Source: Streptomyces sp. NBC_01754 (GTDB lineage: Bacteria; Actinomycetota; Actinomycetes; Streptomycetales; Streptomycetaceae). From it: a stretch of 64,000 nt of DNA. The notes below the pieces were generated by a model. That model ran no database searches. It was given only the letters and a program-made list of their open reading frames with translations, and was not told where the DNA came from. This document shows, piece by piece, positions 1 to 8,029 of this stretch. Location of the stretch: NCBI RefSeq assembly GCF_035918015.1, contig NZ_CP109132.1, positions 1,798,001 through 1,862,000 on the forward strand. The letters run 5' to 3'. Numbering within the stretch: the first letter of the stretch is position 1; the number at the start of each line of letters is the position of its first letter. The position numbers and the translations under genes were made by a program.

Positions 1-102
1 GTTGGCCTTGGCCAGACCGTAGATGCCCAGTCGGCCATCCGCCCAGTCGGCCACCCGCTCACCCGCGGGCGCCTTGCGCTGTGTGTCTGTCACGGTACTC
101 AT
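1..102 (-). CDS. qcrB: Cytochrome bc1 complex cytochrome b subunit, N-terminal part only
   Basis: The first 34 codons of a minus-strand gene that runs off the left window edge. The visible residues include ERVADWADGRLGIYGLAKAN, which matches the start of actinobacterial QcrB as I know it. QcrB is the membrane cytochrome b that oxidises menaquinol in the bcc-aa3 respiratory chain. Its ATG overlaps the stop codon of qcrA (ATGA), as expected for translational coupling in qcrCAB. No transmembrane segment is reached inside the window, so the call rests on the N-terminal sequence and on position after qcrC and qcrA. Confidence 0.9.
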   Translation of the reverse strand, partial: MSTVTDTQRKAPAGERVADWADGRLGIYGLAKAN

Positions 103-1151
103 CCGCGCTCCCAGAAGGAAGGACCGACGGGCTCCGCGAAGTCGCCGAGCGCCTCGAGGTTACCCTCGCTGTTCACACCGATCCGCAGCTGCGGCAGGGC
201 GTGACCGGCCGGACCGAAGATGACGCGCGCGCCGTCGGCGAGGTCGAAGGTGGACTGGTGGCACGGGCACAGCACGTGGTGCGTCTGCTGCTCGTAGAGG
301 CTGACGGGGCAGCCCACGTGGGTGCAGATCTTGGAGAAGGCGACGATCCCCTCGTGGCCCCACTCACGCGACTGCTTGTCCTTGATGTCGTCCGGCTCGA
401 TGCGGACGATCATCAGGGCGGCCTTGGCGATCTGGGTCTGGAAGTCGTGCGCGTCCTCCTCCAGGCCCTCGGGCATGGCGAAGGTCAGCGATCCGACGAC
501 CACGTCCTCGGGACGCAGCGGCTCCATCGTGTTCACGTTGACGAGCTGCTTGCCCTTGGCCCACAGGGTCTTGCGGAGCTTCTCCTCCGGCAGCGGACCG
601 AGGTCGCGCAGCAGCACCACACCGGAGAGCGGCACCAGGGCCAGCGCGCCGAACATGGTGTTGCGGATCAGCTTCCGCCGGCCGATCGCGGACTCCTTGG
701 CACCGTCCGCGAAGTCGGCGAGAACCTTCGCCTTGACCTCCGGCGACGCCTCGATGGGGTGCCGCTCGTCGGCGACCTCCACGTCGGACATCAGAGTGCG
801 CGCCCAGTGGACGGCGCCCGTGCCGATGAGGAACAGCGCCGCGCCCAGGGTCAGTCCCAGCGAGAAGTGGAGCGCGCTCACATGGCCGATCGGCCAGATG
901 AAGACGATCTTGTCGACCGGGAAGATGACGTAGGAGGCGATGAAGCCGACCGTCGCCAGCATGGACAGCGTGAACATCAGGGCGACCGTGCGCTCGGAGC
1001 GCTTGGCTGCCCGTTCGTCGATGTCCTGGATGCGCGGCTTGTGGGCCGGCAGCCCGGGGTCGGCGAACGGATCGTCCGCCACCTTGACCGCACCGTGCGC
1101 GGTGTCCTGCTCTGCGGGCAGGCCCTCTTCTGAAATCTCTTGGCTACTCAT
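99..1151 (-). CDS. qcrA: Rieske iron-sulfur subunit of the cytochrome bc1 (bcc) complex
   Basis: 350 residues. Transmembrane helices lie around residues 55-120 and again near 165-180, giving the three-helix N-terminus typical of actinobacterial QcrA rather than the single helix of proteobacterial Rieske proteins. The Rieske cluster motifs are CTHVGC (about 273-278) and CPCHQS (about 293-298), which hold the [2Fe-2S] cluster through two Cys and two His. It takes electrons from menaquinol at QcrB and passes them to the diheme cytochrome QcrC. It is co-transcribed with qcrC upstream and qcrB downstream, with four-base ATGA overlaps on both sides. Confidence 0.97.
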   Translation of the reverse strand: MSSQEISEEGLPAEQDTAHGAVKVADDPFADPGLPAHKPRIQDIDERAAKRSERTVALMFTLSMLATVGFIASYVIFPVDKIVFIWPIGHVSALHFSLGLTLGAALFLIGTGAVHWARTLMSDVEVADERHPIEASPEVKAKVLADFADGAKESAIGRRKLIRNTMFGALALVPLSGVVLLRDLGPLPEEKLRKTLWAKGKQLVNVNTMEPLRPEDVVVGSLTFAMPEGLEEDAHDFQTQIAKAALMIVRIEPDDIKDKQSREWGHEGIVAFSKICTHVGCPVSLYEQQTHHVLCPCHQSTFDLADGARVIFGPAGHALPQLRIGVNSEGNLEALGDFAEPVGPSFWERG

Positions 1152-1957
1152 GACTTCTTGGCCTTAGCGGTGTGTGCCGCGACCCAGACGGCGATGGCGA
1201 TCAGTCCGCCCAGTCCGAAGATCCAGCCGAAGAGACCCTCGCTGACGGGACCGAGGCCACCGAGCGAGAGCCCGCCGGGGCTCGCGGTTTCGTCACCGTT
1301 CACGGACTTGATGTACGCGATGATGTCTTTCTTCTCCTGCTCCGGCATGGTGCTGTCCGGGAAGGAGGGCATGGCCTGCGGGCCGGTCTGCATGGCCTCG
1401 TAGATGTGCTTCGGGCTCACGCCTTCGATGTTGGGGGCGTACTTGCCTTCGGTCAGCGCACCGCCCTTGCCGGTGAAGTTGTGGCACTGCGCGCAGTTGG
1501 TGCGCCACAGTTCGCCGCCCTTGGCCGCGTCGGCGCCCGCGGGATCGACCTGGCTCTCGGTCGGCGTGATCGGACCGGCGCCCAGGGAGGCGACGTACGC
1601 CGCGAGCTGGTCGATCTCGGCCTGACTGTAGATCGCCTTCTTCTTCGGTACCTGGGCACCCGGCTGCTGGGCCGGCATACGTCCCGTACCGACCTGGAAG
1701 TCGACGGCGGCGGAGCCGACACCAACGAGTTGCGGCCCGTCGGTGGTGCCCTGACCGCCGGTTCCGTGGCAGCTGGCACAGCCCACGGAGTAGAGCTTCT
1801 TGCCCTCGTCGATGGCGAGGGACTGGGCGGTGTCGTCTGCCTGCGCCTTACCCGCAGGTGCGAACGCGGCGTACAGCCCCCCGGTAGCCGCCAGCGCGAG
1901 GAGTAGTACGACGACCGCCGCCAGCGGATGGCGTCGTCGTGCGGAGAGCTTTTTCAC
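1148..1957 (-). CDS. qcrC: Diheme cytochrome c subunit of the bcc complex
   Basis: 269 residues from a GTG start. An N-terminal signal-anchor (about 10-30) is followed by two cytochrome c domains with heme motifs CASCH (about 59-63) and CAQCH (about 153-157). A C-terminal transmembrane helix follows (about 240-262). In Actinobacteria this subunit replaces both cytochrome c1 and a soluble cytochrome c, carrying electrons from QcrA directly to the CuA site of CtaC in a bcc-aa3 supercomplex. The stop overlaps the start of qcrA, and ctaE lies just upstream on the same strand. Confidence 0.97.
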   Translation of the reverse strand: MKKLSARRRHPLAAVVVLLLALAATGGLYAAFAPAGKAQADDTAQSLAIDEGKKLYSVGCASCHGTGGQGTTDGPQLVGVGSAAVDFQVGTGRMPAQQPGAQVPKKKAIYSQAEIDQLAAYVASLGAGPITPTESQVDPAGADAAKGGELWRTNCAQCHNFTGKGGALTEGKYAPNIEGVSPKHIYEAMQTGPQAMPSFPDSTMPEQEKKDIIAYIKSVNGDETASPGGLSLGGLGPVSEGLFGWIFGLGGLIAIAVWVAAHTAKAKKS

Positions 1958-2012
1958 GGATTACCCCGGTGTCAGGATCTTCTGCGTCGATGATGGGTGG
2001 GTGCGAGCCCGG

Positions 2013-2633
2013 CTACTTGATCATGTAGATCGTGGCGAACAGACCGATCCAGACGACATCGACGAAGTGCCAGTAATAGGACACGACGATGGCGGCGGTG
2101 GCCTGCTCGTGGGTGAACCTGGAGGCCGCGTATGTTCTGCCCAGGACGAGCAGGAAGGCGATGAGACCGCCTGTCACATGCAGACCGTGGAAGCCCGTCG
2201 TCAGGTAGAACACCGAGCCGTAGGGGTCCGAGGACAGCGAGAGACCCGCGTCCTTGACCAGCTCGGTGTACTCGAGGATCTGGCCTCCGATGAAGATCGC
2301 ACCCATCACGAACGTGATGATGAACCACATCCTGAGCTTCTTCACATCGCCCCGCTCGGCGGCGAAGACGCCGAGCTGGCAGGCGAGGGAGGAAAGCACC
2401 AGGATCGAGGTGTTCGTCGCCGAGAACGGGAAGTTCAGATGGTCGGACATCTCCTTCCAGTGATCGGGACCCATCACCGATCGCAGGGTGAAGTACATCG
2501 CGAAGAGGGCCGCGAAGAACATCAGCTCGGAACTCAACCAGATGATGGTTCCGACGCTGGTGAGGTTCGGTCGATTGACCGACGGGTGCGCGTGCCCGGT
2601 TTCTACTGTCGTTGCTGTCGCCACGACCGACAT
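2013..2633 (-). CDS. ctaE: Cytochrome c oxidase subunit III
   Basis: 206 residues with five hydrophobic segments and the subunit III signature residues (for example [18 protein letters not shown] near residue 35 and the [11 protein letters not shown] helix at the end). It is part of the aa3 oxidase. It lies 55 bases upstream of qcrC on the same strand, the usual actinobacterial order ctaE-qcrCAB. No strong ribosome-binding site is visible before the ATG. Instead the start codon sits in a perfect inverted repeat (see separate entry). Confidence 0.96.
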   Translation of the reverse strand: MSVVATATTVETGHAHPSVNRPNLTSVGTIIWLSSELMFFAALFAMYFTLRSVMGPDHWKEMSDHLNFPFSATNTSILVLSSLACQLGVFAAERGDVKKLRMWFIITFVMGAIFIGGQILEYTELVKDAGLSLSSDPYGSVFYLTTGFHGLHVTGGLIAFLLVLGRTYAASRFTHEQATAAIVVSYYWHFVDVVWIGLFATIYMIK

Positions 2634-2644
2634 TATGTCGGTCG
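2624..2644. promoter_or_regulatory. Perfect inverted repeat over the ctaE start codon
   Basis: Two nine-base arms, CGACCGACA and TGTCGGTCG, separated by TTA, with no mismatch. In the ctaE message the triloop is UAA and the AUG lies at the loop-stem junction, so the start codon would be partly buried. It could equally be a DNA operator. The pairing is seen directly; any function is inferred. Confidence 0.5.
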
Positions 2645-2848
2645 CTTATCCCGCCCTCACTCCGGGGGGTGCTGTTCGGTGTGTCAGCGGGGTGTGCCCG
2701 CACCGAACGGCCCATCGAAACGCTGTCATTACCGGTGCTGACAGGCTGTCCGCCGGAGTACGATCCGCCCATCGGTTCATGCCACTCGAGCCCAGAGAGC
2801 CCCAGAGAGCCCCCGCGAGCCCCAAGACACAGACGTCACGGAGGAACA
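2634..2848. other. Divergent intergenic region between ctaE and the receiver-like gene
   Basis: About 215 bases that must hold the promoters for ctaE-qcrCAB (minus) and the receiver-like gene (plus). Apart from the repeat at the ctaE start I see a short direct repeat of GAGAGCCCCA around 2791-2813 but no convincing -35/-10 pair. Confidence 0.4.
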
Positions 2849-3250
2849 ATGCAGCCGACCGCCACGGTCCTGGTCTACAGCGACGACGCCAACACCCGTG
2901 AGCAGGTGAGGCTGGCTGCCGGGCGCAGGCCCGCGGCGGACGTCCCGGAGGTGCGGTTCCTGGAGTGCGCCACCCTGCCCGCGGTCCTGAGCGCCCTGGA
3001 CGCGGGCGGTGTCGACGTCTGCGTACTGGACGGGGAGACGGCCCCGGTGGGCGGTATGGGCGTCTGCCGGCAGATCAAGGACGAGATCTTCGGCTGCCCG
3101 CCCGTGCTGCTGCTGATCGGGCGACCGCAGGACGCCTGGCTGGCCACCTGGAGCCGTGCCGACGCCGCGGTGACCCATCCGGTCGACCCCGTCGACTTCG
3201 CCGACGCCCTGGCCGCCCTGCTGCGCCAGAGGATGGCCGTAGGGGCCTGA
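2849..3250 (+). CDS. Receiver-like (CheY-fold) protein without an output domain
   Basis: 133 residues starting at ATG 2849, four bases after GAGGAAC, a fair ribosome-binding site. The sequence has the alternating beta-alpha pattern of a response-regulator receiver: the acidic pair is in VYSDDAN, and the aspartate that would be phosphorylated is in VCVLDGE near residue 56. The lysine normally found after strand five is not obvious; the segment reads VTHPVDPVDF. No DNA-binding domain follows. It is divergent from ctaE. A redox or cell-envelope signalling role is possible but nothing here shows it. Confidence 0.75.
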   Translation: MQPTATVLVYSDDANTREQVRLAAGRRPAADVPEVRFLECATLPAVLSALDAGGVDVCVLDGETAPVGGMGVCRQIKDEIFGCPPVLLLIGRPQDAWLATWSRADAAVTHPVDPVDFADALAALLRQRMAVGA

Positions 3251-3278
3251 ACACCTCTTCAGGGACCTACGGCCGGCC

Positions 3279-3308
3279 GCGCCCCCGGGTGATCAGACCT
3301 GGGGGCGC
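3279..3308. terminator. Hairpin between convergent genes
   Basis: GCGCCCCCGGGT pairs with ACCTGGGGGCGC with one mismatch. The stop codon of the L,D-transpeptidase gene falls in the loop. It probably ends transcription from both sides. Confidence 0.6.
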
Positions 3309-4549
3309 AGCCGTGCCGCCTCCACGTCGGTGCCCGTGTCCGCGGTGCCGCCGCCGTGCAGCGCGCTGCCCTTCAGCCAGTCCTCCCAGGACAGGTTCCA
3401 GTCGCCGAAGCCGTTGTCGAACGGCGTCATGGTCTCGCCGTCGCTGCCGACGACCTTGACGATGTCGCCCTCGCGTACGGTCTCGAAGAACCACTCGGCG
3501 TCGGAGGTGCTCATCCCGGTGCAGCCGTGGCTGACGTTGGCACTGCCCTGGGAGCCGGTCGACCAGGGTGCCGCGTGGAGGTACTCGCCGCTCCAGGTGA
3601 CCCGGGTCGCCCAGTAGACGGGCAGGTCGTAGGACTCCGACGAGCCGGCGGCGATGCCCACGCTGTCGCTCCGCATACGGACGAACTGCTCCTTGGCCAG
3701 CACCACCTTGACGCCGTTGCGGGTGTCGAAGCCCGGCTTGCCCGTGGTGACCGGCAGCGTGTTGATCACTTCACCGTTGCGCAGGACCGTCATCTGGTGG
3801 TCCGTGGCGTCGGTGACGGCTTCTATGTGGTCGCCGGTCGTGAGCTTGAGGGGCTTGGCGGCGGCCCCGTACAGCGCCTCGCCGACCTTTATGCCCCTGA
3901 GGTTGCTGCGGACGTCGATGGTGGCGTCGGCGGGCCAGTACTCCTTGGGGCGGTAGTGCAGGGTCTTGGCGTCCACCCAGTACCAGGAGCCGGTGACCGC
4001 GGGGGTGGAGCGGACCTGGAGCCCGCGCTCCACGGTCGCCCTGGCGGCCCTGCCGGTGACCGGAGCGCTGAGTTCCGCTGTGAGGGGCTGCCCGACCCCG
4101 TAGGTGCCCGCCTGAGGGCCGAAGGAGACCTTCAGGGACTCCTCGGCCTCGTCGGTGCCGAAGGCGTACGTACGGCTGCCGGGGGCGCCGTCGCCGTTCT
4201 CGGTGGAGACCTTGACGGTGTAGCGGGTGCCCGCCGCGAGCGAGGTGGTGGAGTGCCAGCGCCTGCCGTTCGCGTCGAGCTCGCCCGCCAGACGGCGGCC
4301 CTCCGTGTCGACGGCCGTCACGTCCGTGATGCGCGCGTCGTCACCTTTGACGGTGACTTCTATGGGCTGGTCGGGGTCGGCCTTCTGCTTCTCGGAGGGG
4401 CCGTTGAACGAGATGTCCTCGGCGGCGTCGTAGGGCTTCAGGGACAACTGGTCGCTGCCGGGCTCTCCACAGGCGGTCGCACCGGCGACCAGGGTCACGA
4501 CCAGCAGAGTGCAGTTCACTACGGTGCGGATACGCGGCGTGTGGTTCAT
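3293..4549 (-). CDS. L,D-transpeptidase lipoprotein (Ig-like domains plus YkuD)
   Basis: 418 residues. A signal peptide ends in a lipobox, VAGATAC, with the lipidated Cys near residue 27, so the protein should sit on the outer face of the membrane. Ig-like regions follow (about 60-130 and 140-225). The C-terminal YkuD domain has the catalytic motif SHGCTGMS near residues 338-345. Such enzymes form 3-3 cross-links between meso- or LL-diaminopimelate residues in peptidoglycan. The architecture matches mycobacterial LdtMt2-type enzymes. It is inserted between the two blocks of respiratory genes, after the terminator of ctaCDF. Confidence 0.93.
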   Translation of the reverse strand: MNHTPRIRTVVNCTLLVVTLVAGATACGEPGSDQLSLKPYDAAEDISFNGPSEKQKADPDQPIEVTVKGDDARITDVTAVDTEGRRLAGELDANGRRWHSTTSLAAGTRYTVKVSTENGDGAPGSRTYAFGTDEAEESLKVSFGPQAGTYGVGQPLTAELSAPVTGRAARATVERGLQVRSTPAVTGSWYWVDAKTLHYRPKEYWPADATIDVRSNLRGIKVGEALYGAAAKPLKLTTGDHIEAVTDATDHQMTVLRNGEVINTLPVTTGKPGFDTRNGVKVVLAKEQFVRMRSDSVGIAAGSSESYDLPVYWATRVTWSGEYLHAAPWSTGSQGSANVSHGCTGMSTSDAEWFFETVREGDIVKVVGSDGETMTPFDNGFGDWNLSWEDWLKGSALHGGGTADTGTDVEAARLRPQV

Positions 4550-4600
4550 GAACCCACGCTAAGAAGATTCATCCGATCCAGCGCGCTCAGTGACTGCAAA

Positions 4601-4642
4601 CGGGGGCCCGGCCCGCTCGTTGCCGAGCGGGCCGGGCCCCCG
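4601..4642. terminator. Strong hairpin terminator after ctaF
   Basis: A perfect 19-base stem (CGGGGGCCCGGCCCGCTCG and its complement) around the loop TTGC. It lies just downstream of ctaF on the minus strand and should end the ctaCDF transcript before the L,D-transpeptidase gene. Confidence 0.85.
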
Positions 4643-4660
4643 TGCGGGTGGTGCGTGCCG

Positions 4661-5059
4661 CTACTGGGTGCGGTTCTCACCGTGGTAGTACTCGAAGACC
4701 CAGCCGAAGAGCCCGATCAGGAGCATCGGGGCGGAGAAGTAGGCCAGCCACCAGCCGAAGACGACGCCCATGAAGAGGAAGGCGCCACCGATGGCCAGTG
4801 AGAGCGGCTGCCAGCTGTGCGGGGAGAAGAACCCCACCACGCCGGCCTCGTCCGCGACGTCGGCCTCCTTGTTGTCCTGGGCCATGGCGTCGACCCGGTT
4901 GGCCGTGAAGGCCAGGTAGAAGCCGATCATGATGGCCAGCCCGAAGGCCAGCAGCAGCGTGGTCGTGCCCACCGGCTCCCTGGACCAGACGCCGTAGGTG
5001 ATGGCGATGATCAGGAGGAAGACGCTCAGCCAGATGAAGAGCTTGCCCTGGATCTTCAC
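4661..5059 (-). CDS. ctaF: Cytochrome c oxidase subunit IV, actinobacterial type
   Basis: 132 residues with four hydrophobic helices (about 7-25, 33-52, 85-105, 107-125). The length, the helix pattern and the EYYHGE ending match the CtaF family found in the aa3 oxidase of Actinobacteria. The GTG start overlaps the stop of ctaD (GTGA), so the two are translationally coupled. Last gene of ctaC-ctaD-ctaF. Confidence 0.94.
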   Translation of the reverse strand: MKIQGKLFIWLSVFLLIIAITYGVWSREPVGTTTLLLAFGLAIMIGFYLAFTANRVDAMAQDNKEADVADEAGVVGFFSPHSWQPLSLAIGGAFLFMGVVFGWWLAYFSAPMLLIGLFGWVFEYYHGENRTQ

Positions 5060-6792
5060 TTGCCGTCCTCCTTGCCGCCGACGAGGACCTTGTCACCCTC
5101 GGACAGGTGGTCGAGCTGCTCGAGCGCCGTGATCTCCGGGTGGTGCAGGTCGAACGCCGGGGATTCCGAGCGGATGCGCGGCAGGCTGAGGAAGTTGTGC
5201 CGCGGGGGCGGGCAGGATGTCGCCCATTCGAGCGAACGGCCGTAGCCCCAGGGGTCGTCGACCTCGATCTTCTTGCCGTACTTGGCGGTCTTCCAGATGT
5301 TGTACATGAACGGCAGCATCGACAGGCCGAGCACGAAGGACGCGATCGTCGAGACCGTGTTCAGCGCGGTGAAGCCGTCGGCGGCCAGATAGTCCGGGTA
5401 CCGGCGGGGCATGCCTTCGGTACCGAGCCAGTGCTGCACGAGGAACGTGCCGTGGAAGCCCACGAACAGCGTCCAGAAGGTGATCTTGCCGAGCCGCTCG
5501 TCCAGCATCTTGCCGGTGAACTTCGGCCACCAGAAATGGAATCCGGCGAACATCGCGAAGACCACGGTGCCGAACACCACGTAGTGGAAGTGCGCCACGA
5601 CGAAGTACGTGTCGGAGATGTGGAAGTCGAGCGGCGGGGAGGCCAGGATCACGCCGGTCAGACCACCGAAGAGGAAGGTGATCAGGAAGCCGACCGACCA
5701 GAGCATCGGTGTCTCGAAGGACAACGACCCCTTCCACATGGTGCCGACCCAGTTGAAGAACTTCACACCGGTCGGTACCGCGATCAGGAAGGTCATGAAC
5801 GAGAAGAACGGTAGGAGTACCCCGCCCGTCACATACATGTGGTGCGCCCAGACGGTCACGGAAAGACCGGCGATGGCGATCGTGGCGCTGATGAGACCGA
5901 TGTAACCGAACATCGGCTTCCGGCTGAAGACCGGAATGATCTCCGAGACGATTCCGAAGAACGGCAGAGCGATGATGTACACCTCTGGATGCCCGAAGAA
6001 CCAGAAGAGGTGTTGCCACAGCAATGCGCCGCCGTTCGACGCGTCGAAGACATGCGCGCCGAATTTACGGTCGAATTCCAGCGCGAAGAGCGCGGCCGCC
6101 AGAACCGGGAAGGCCAGCAGGACCAGAACACCGGTCAGCAGGACGTTCCAGGTGAAGATCGGCATACGGAACATCGTCATGCCGGGCGCGCGCATGCAGA
6201 TGATCGTGGTGATGAAGTTGACCGAGCCGAGGATCGTACCGAAGCCCGAGAAGGCCAGACCCATGATCCACATGTCGGCACCGATACCCGGCGAGCGGAC
6301 CGCGTCCGACAGCGGGGCGTAGGCGAACCACCCGAAGTCGGCCGCACCCTGCGGGGTGAGGAAGCCGGCCACCGCGATCAGCGAGCCGAAGAGGTACAGC
6401 CAGTAGGCGAACATGTTCAGCCGCGGGAACGCCACATCGGGCGCGCCGATCTGGAGCGGCATGATCCAGTTCGCGAAACCGGCGAACAGCGGCGTCGCGA
6501 ACATCAGCAGCATGATCGTGCCGTGCATCGTGAACGCCTGGTTGAACTGCTCGTTCGACATGATCTGCGTACCCGGACGGGCCAGCTCGGCGCGCATGAC
6601 GAGCGCCAGGAGTCCGCCGATGCAGAAGAACGCGAAGGAGGTGACCAGGTAGAGCGTGCCGATCGTCTTGTGGTCCGTGGTGGTGAGCCACTTGACGACG
6701 ACGCTCCCTGGCTGCTTGCGCCGTACCGGCAGCTCGTCCTCGAAAGAGTCGTCTGCTGCCGCGGCACCCTGGGATTCGTTGAGGATGCTCAC
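5056..6792 (-). CDS. ctaD: Cytochrome c oxidase subunit I
   Basis: 578 residues from GTG with about twelve transmembrane helices. The heme-copper signature is visible: [10 protein letters not shown] (CuB histidine cross-linked to tyrosine), [10 protein letters not shown] (CuB histidines) and [10 protein letters not shown] (heme ligands), plus the low-spin heme histidine in FTMHGTIM. It is the oxygen-reducing, proton-pumping core of the aa3 oxidase. The start overlaps the ctaC stop and the stop overlaps the ctaF start. Confidence 0.98.
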   Translation of the reverse strand: MSILNESQGAAAADDSFEDELPVRRKQPGSVVVKWLTTTDHKTIGTLYLVTSFAFFCIGGLLALVMRAELARPGTQIMSNEQFNQAFTMHGTIMLLMFATPLFAGFANWIMPLQIGAPDVAFPRLNMFAYWLYLFGSLIAVAGFLTPQGAADFGWFAYAPLSDAVRSPGIGADMWIMGLAFSGFGTILGSVNFITTIICMRAPGMTMFRMPIFTWNVLLTGVLVLLAFPVLAAALFALEFDRKFGAHVFDASNGGALLWQHLFWFFGHPEVYIIALPFFGIVSEIIPVFSRKPMFGYIGLISATIAIAGLSVTVWAHHMYVTGGVLLPFFSFMTFLIAVPTGVKFFNWVGTMWKGSLSFETPMLWSVGFLITFLFGGLTGVILASPPLDFHISDTYFVVAHFHYVVFGTVVFAMFAGFHFWWPKFTGKMLDERLGKITFWTLFVGFHGTFLVQHWLGTEGMPRRYPDYLAADGFTALNTVSTIASFVLGLSMLPFMYNIWKTAKYGKKIEVDDPWGYGRSLEWATSCPPPRHNFLSLPRIRSESPAFDLHHPEITALEQLDHLSEGDKVLVGGKEDGK

Positions 6793-7757
6793 AGTTTGTT
6801 CGTCTCCGCATTCCTGGCCGGGTCCGTCTGCGCGATACCCGCCGGCACGTAGCCCGTCTGACCCTTCTCCGCCAGCTCCTTCAGGTGCTGCTGGTAACGC
6901 TCAGGAGAGACGATCTTGACGTTGAAGAGCATTCGGGAGTGGTCGACGCCGCAGAGCTCGGCGCACTTGCCCATGTAGGTGCCCTCCCTCTTGGGAGTCA
7001 CCTCGAAGGCGTTGGTGTGGCCCGGAATGACGTCCTGCTTCATGAGGAACGGCACCACCCAGAAGGAGTGGATGACATCGCGCGAAGTCAGGATGAAACG
7101 GACCTTCTCGCCCTTCGGCAGCCACAGGGTCGGACCCGGGTTGCCGTTCTGCGGGTTCCTCGTACCGGGAACGCCCACGTCGTAGACGCCGTTGGCGTTC
7201 GCCGGGAAGTCCGCGCGGTACTTGTCGGGGATGGCGTCGAGTTCCTTGGGGATCTCGTTGCCCGCGGAGGGCTCGCCCTCCACGTTCTCGATGTAGTTGA
7301 AGCCCCAGCTCCACTGGTAGCCGACCACGTTGATCGTGTGGGCGGGCTTGGGGCTGAGCTCGAGGAGCTTGGACTCATCGCGCGCGGTGAAGTAGAAGAG
7401 CACCGAGACGATGATGAGGGGGACCACTGTGTACAGCGCCTCGATAGGCATGTTGTACCGGGTCTGCCGAGGTACCTCCACCTTGGTCCTGCTCCGCCGG
7501 TGGAAGATGACGCTCCACAGGATCAGCCCCCAGACAAGGACACCCGTGGCGAGCGCTGCCGCCCACGAGCCCTGCCAGAGGGAGAGGATCCGAGGGGCCT
7601 CTTCCGTTACCGGGGTGGGCATACCGAGGCGGGGGAAATTTTCCCAGTTGTATTCACAACCGGAGGCCGTCGCCAGGACCAGGCCCGCAGTCAGCACCTG
7701 CGGCAGCTTCCGCCGCATCGGGCGCCGCGACGAGCGGTCGGAGCCGTTGGGACTCAC
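6789..7757 (-). CDS. ctaC: Cytochrome c oxidase subunit II, lipoprotein
   Basis: 322 residues from the GTG at 7757, chosen because a GGGAAGG ribosome-binding site lies seven bases upstream; a longer reading frame to 7808 has none. A signal peptide with lipobox ATASGC near residue 33-38 is followed by two transmembrane helices and the cupredoxin domain. The CuA site is [12 protein letters not shown] near 264-275. It accepts electrons from QcrC and feeds subunit I. First gene of ctaC-ctaD-ctaF. Confidence 0.95.
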   Translation of the reverse strand: MSPNGSDRSSRRPMRRKLPQVLTAGLVLATASGCEYNWENFPRLGMPTPVTEEAPRILSLWQGSWAAALATGVLVWGLILWSVIFHRRSRTKVEVPRQTRYNMPIEALYTVVPLIIVSVLFYFTARDESKLLELSPKPAHTINVVGYQWSWGFNYIENVEGEPSAGNEIPKELDAIPDKYRADFPANANGVYDVGVPGTRNPQNGNPGPTLWLPKGEKVRFILTSRDVIHSFWVVPFLMKQDVIPGHTNAFEVTPKREGTYMGKCAELCGVDHSRMLFNVKIVSPERYQQHLKELAEKGQTGYVPAGIAQTDPARNAETNKL

Positions 7758-7838
7758 GTAGCGCCTTCCCGAGAGTCTCGCCCGCACGGTTCGGCGCGGC
7801 CGTCTCACTTGGTCGGTCGCCGGCCCTGACGCGGGCAG

Positions 7839-7867
7839 GGGTTTGGATGTTTATGCGGACCAAACCC
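7839..7867. promoter_or_regulatory. Inverted repeat upstream of ctaC
   Basis: GGGTTTGG and CCAAACCC face each other across 13 bases, 80-110 bases upstream of the ctaC start in a relatively AT-rich stretch of the divergent region between ctaC and the cysteine desulfurase gene. It is a candidate operator or promoter element for the oxidase operon. I do not recognise the motif. Confidence 0.35.
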
Positions 7868-8029
7868 TACTGGACGCTATTTGGGGTCGCGCGGGGAGGG
7901 TGCCCAACGCGCCGCCCGTCACCCCGAAGGGGTGGAATCGGGGCCTCCGGCCGTCATCTGACGCTCCCTCTCCCCCTGGCTGCCACGGCCCGCGCCCAGG
8001 TGGGGCGCCGCGCGGGCTAGCGTGGCGGC

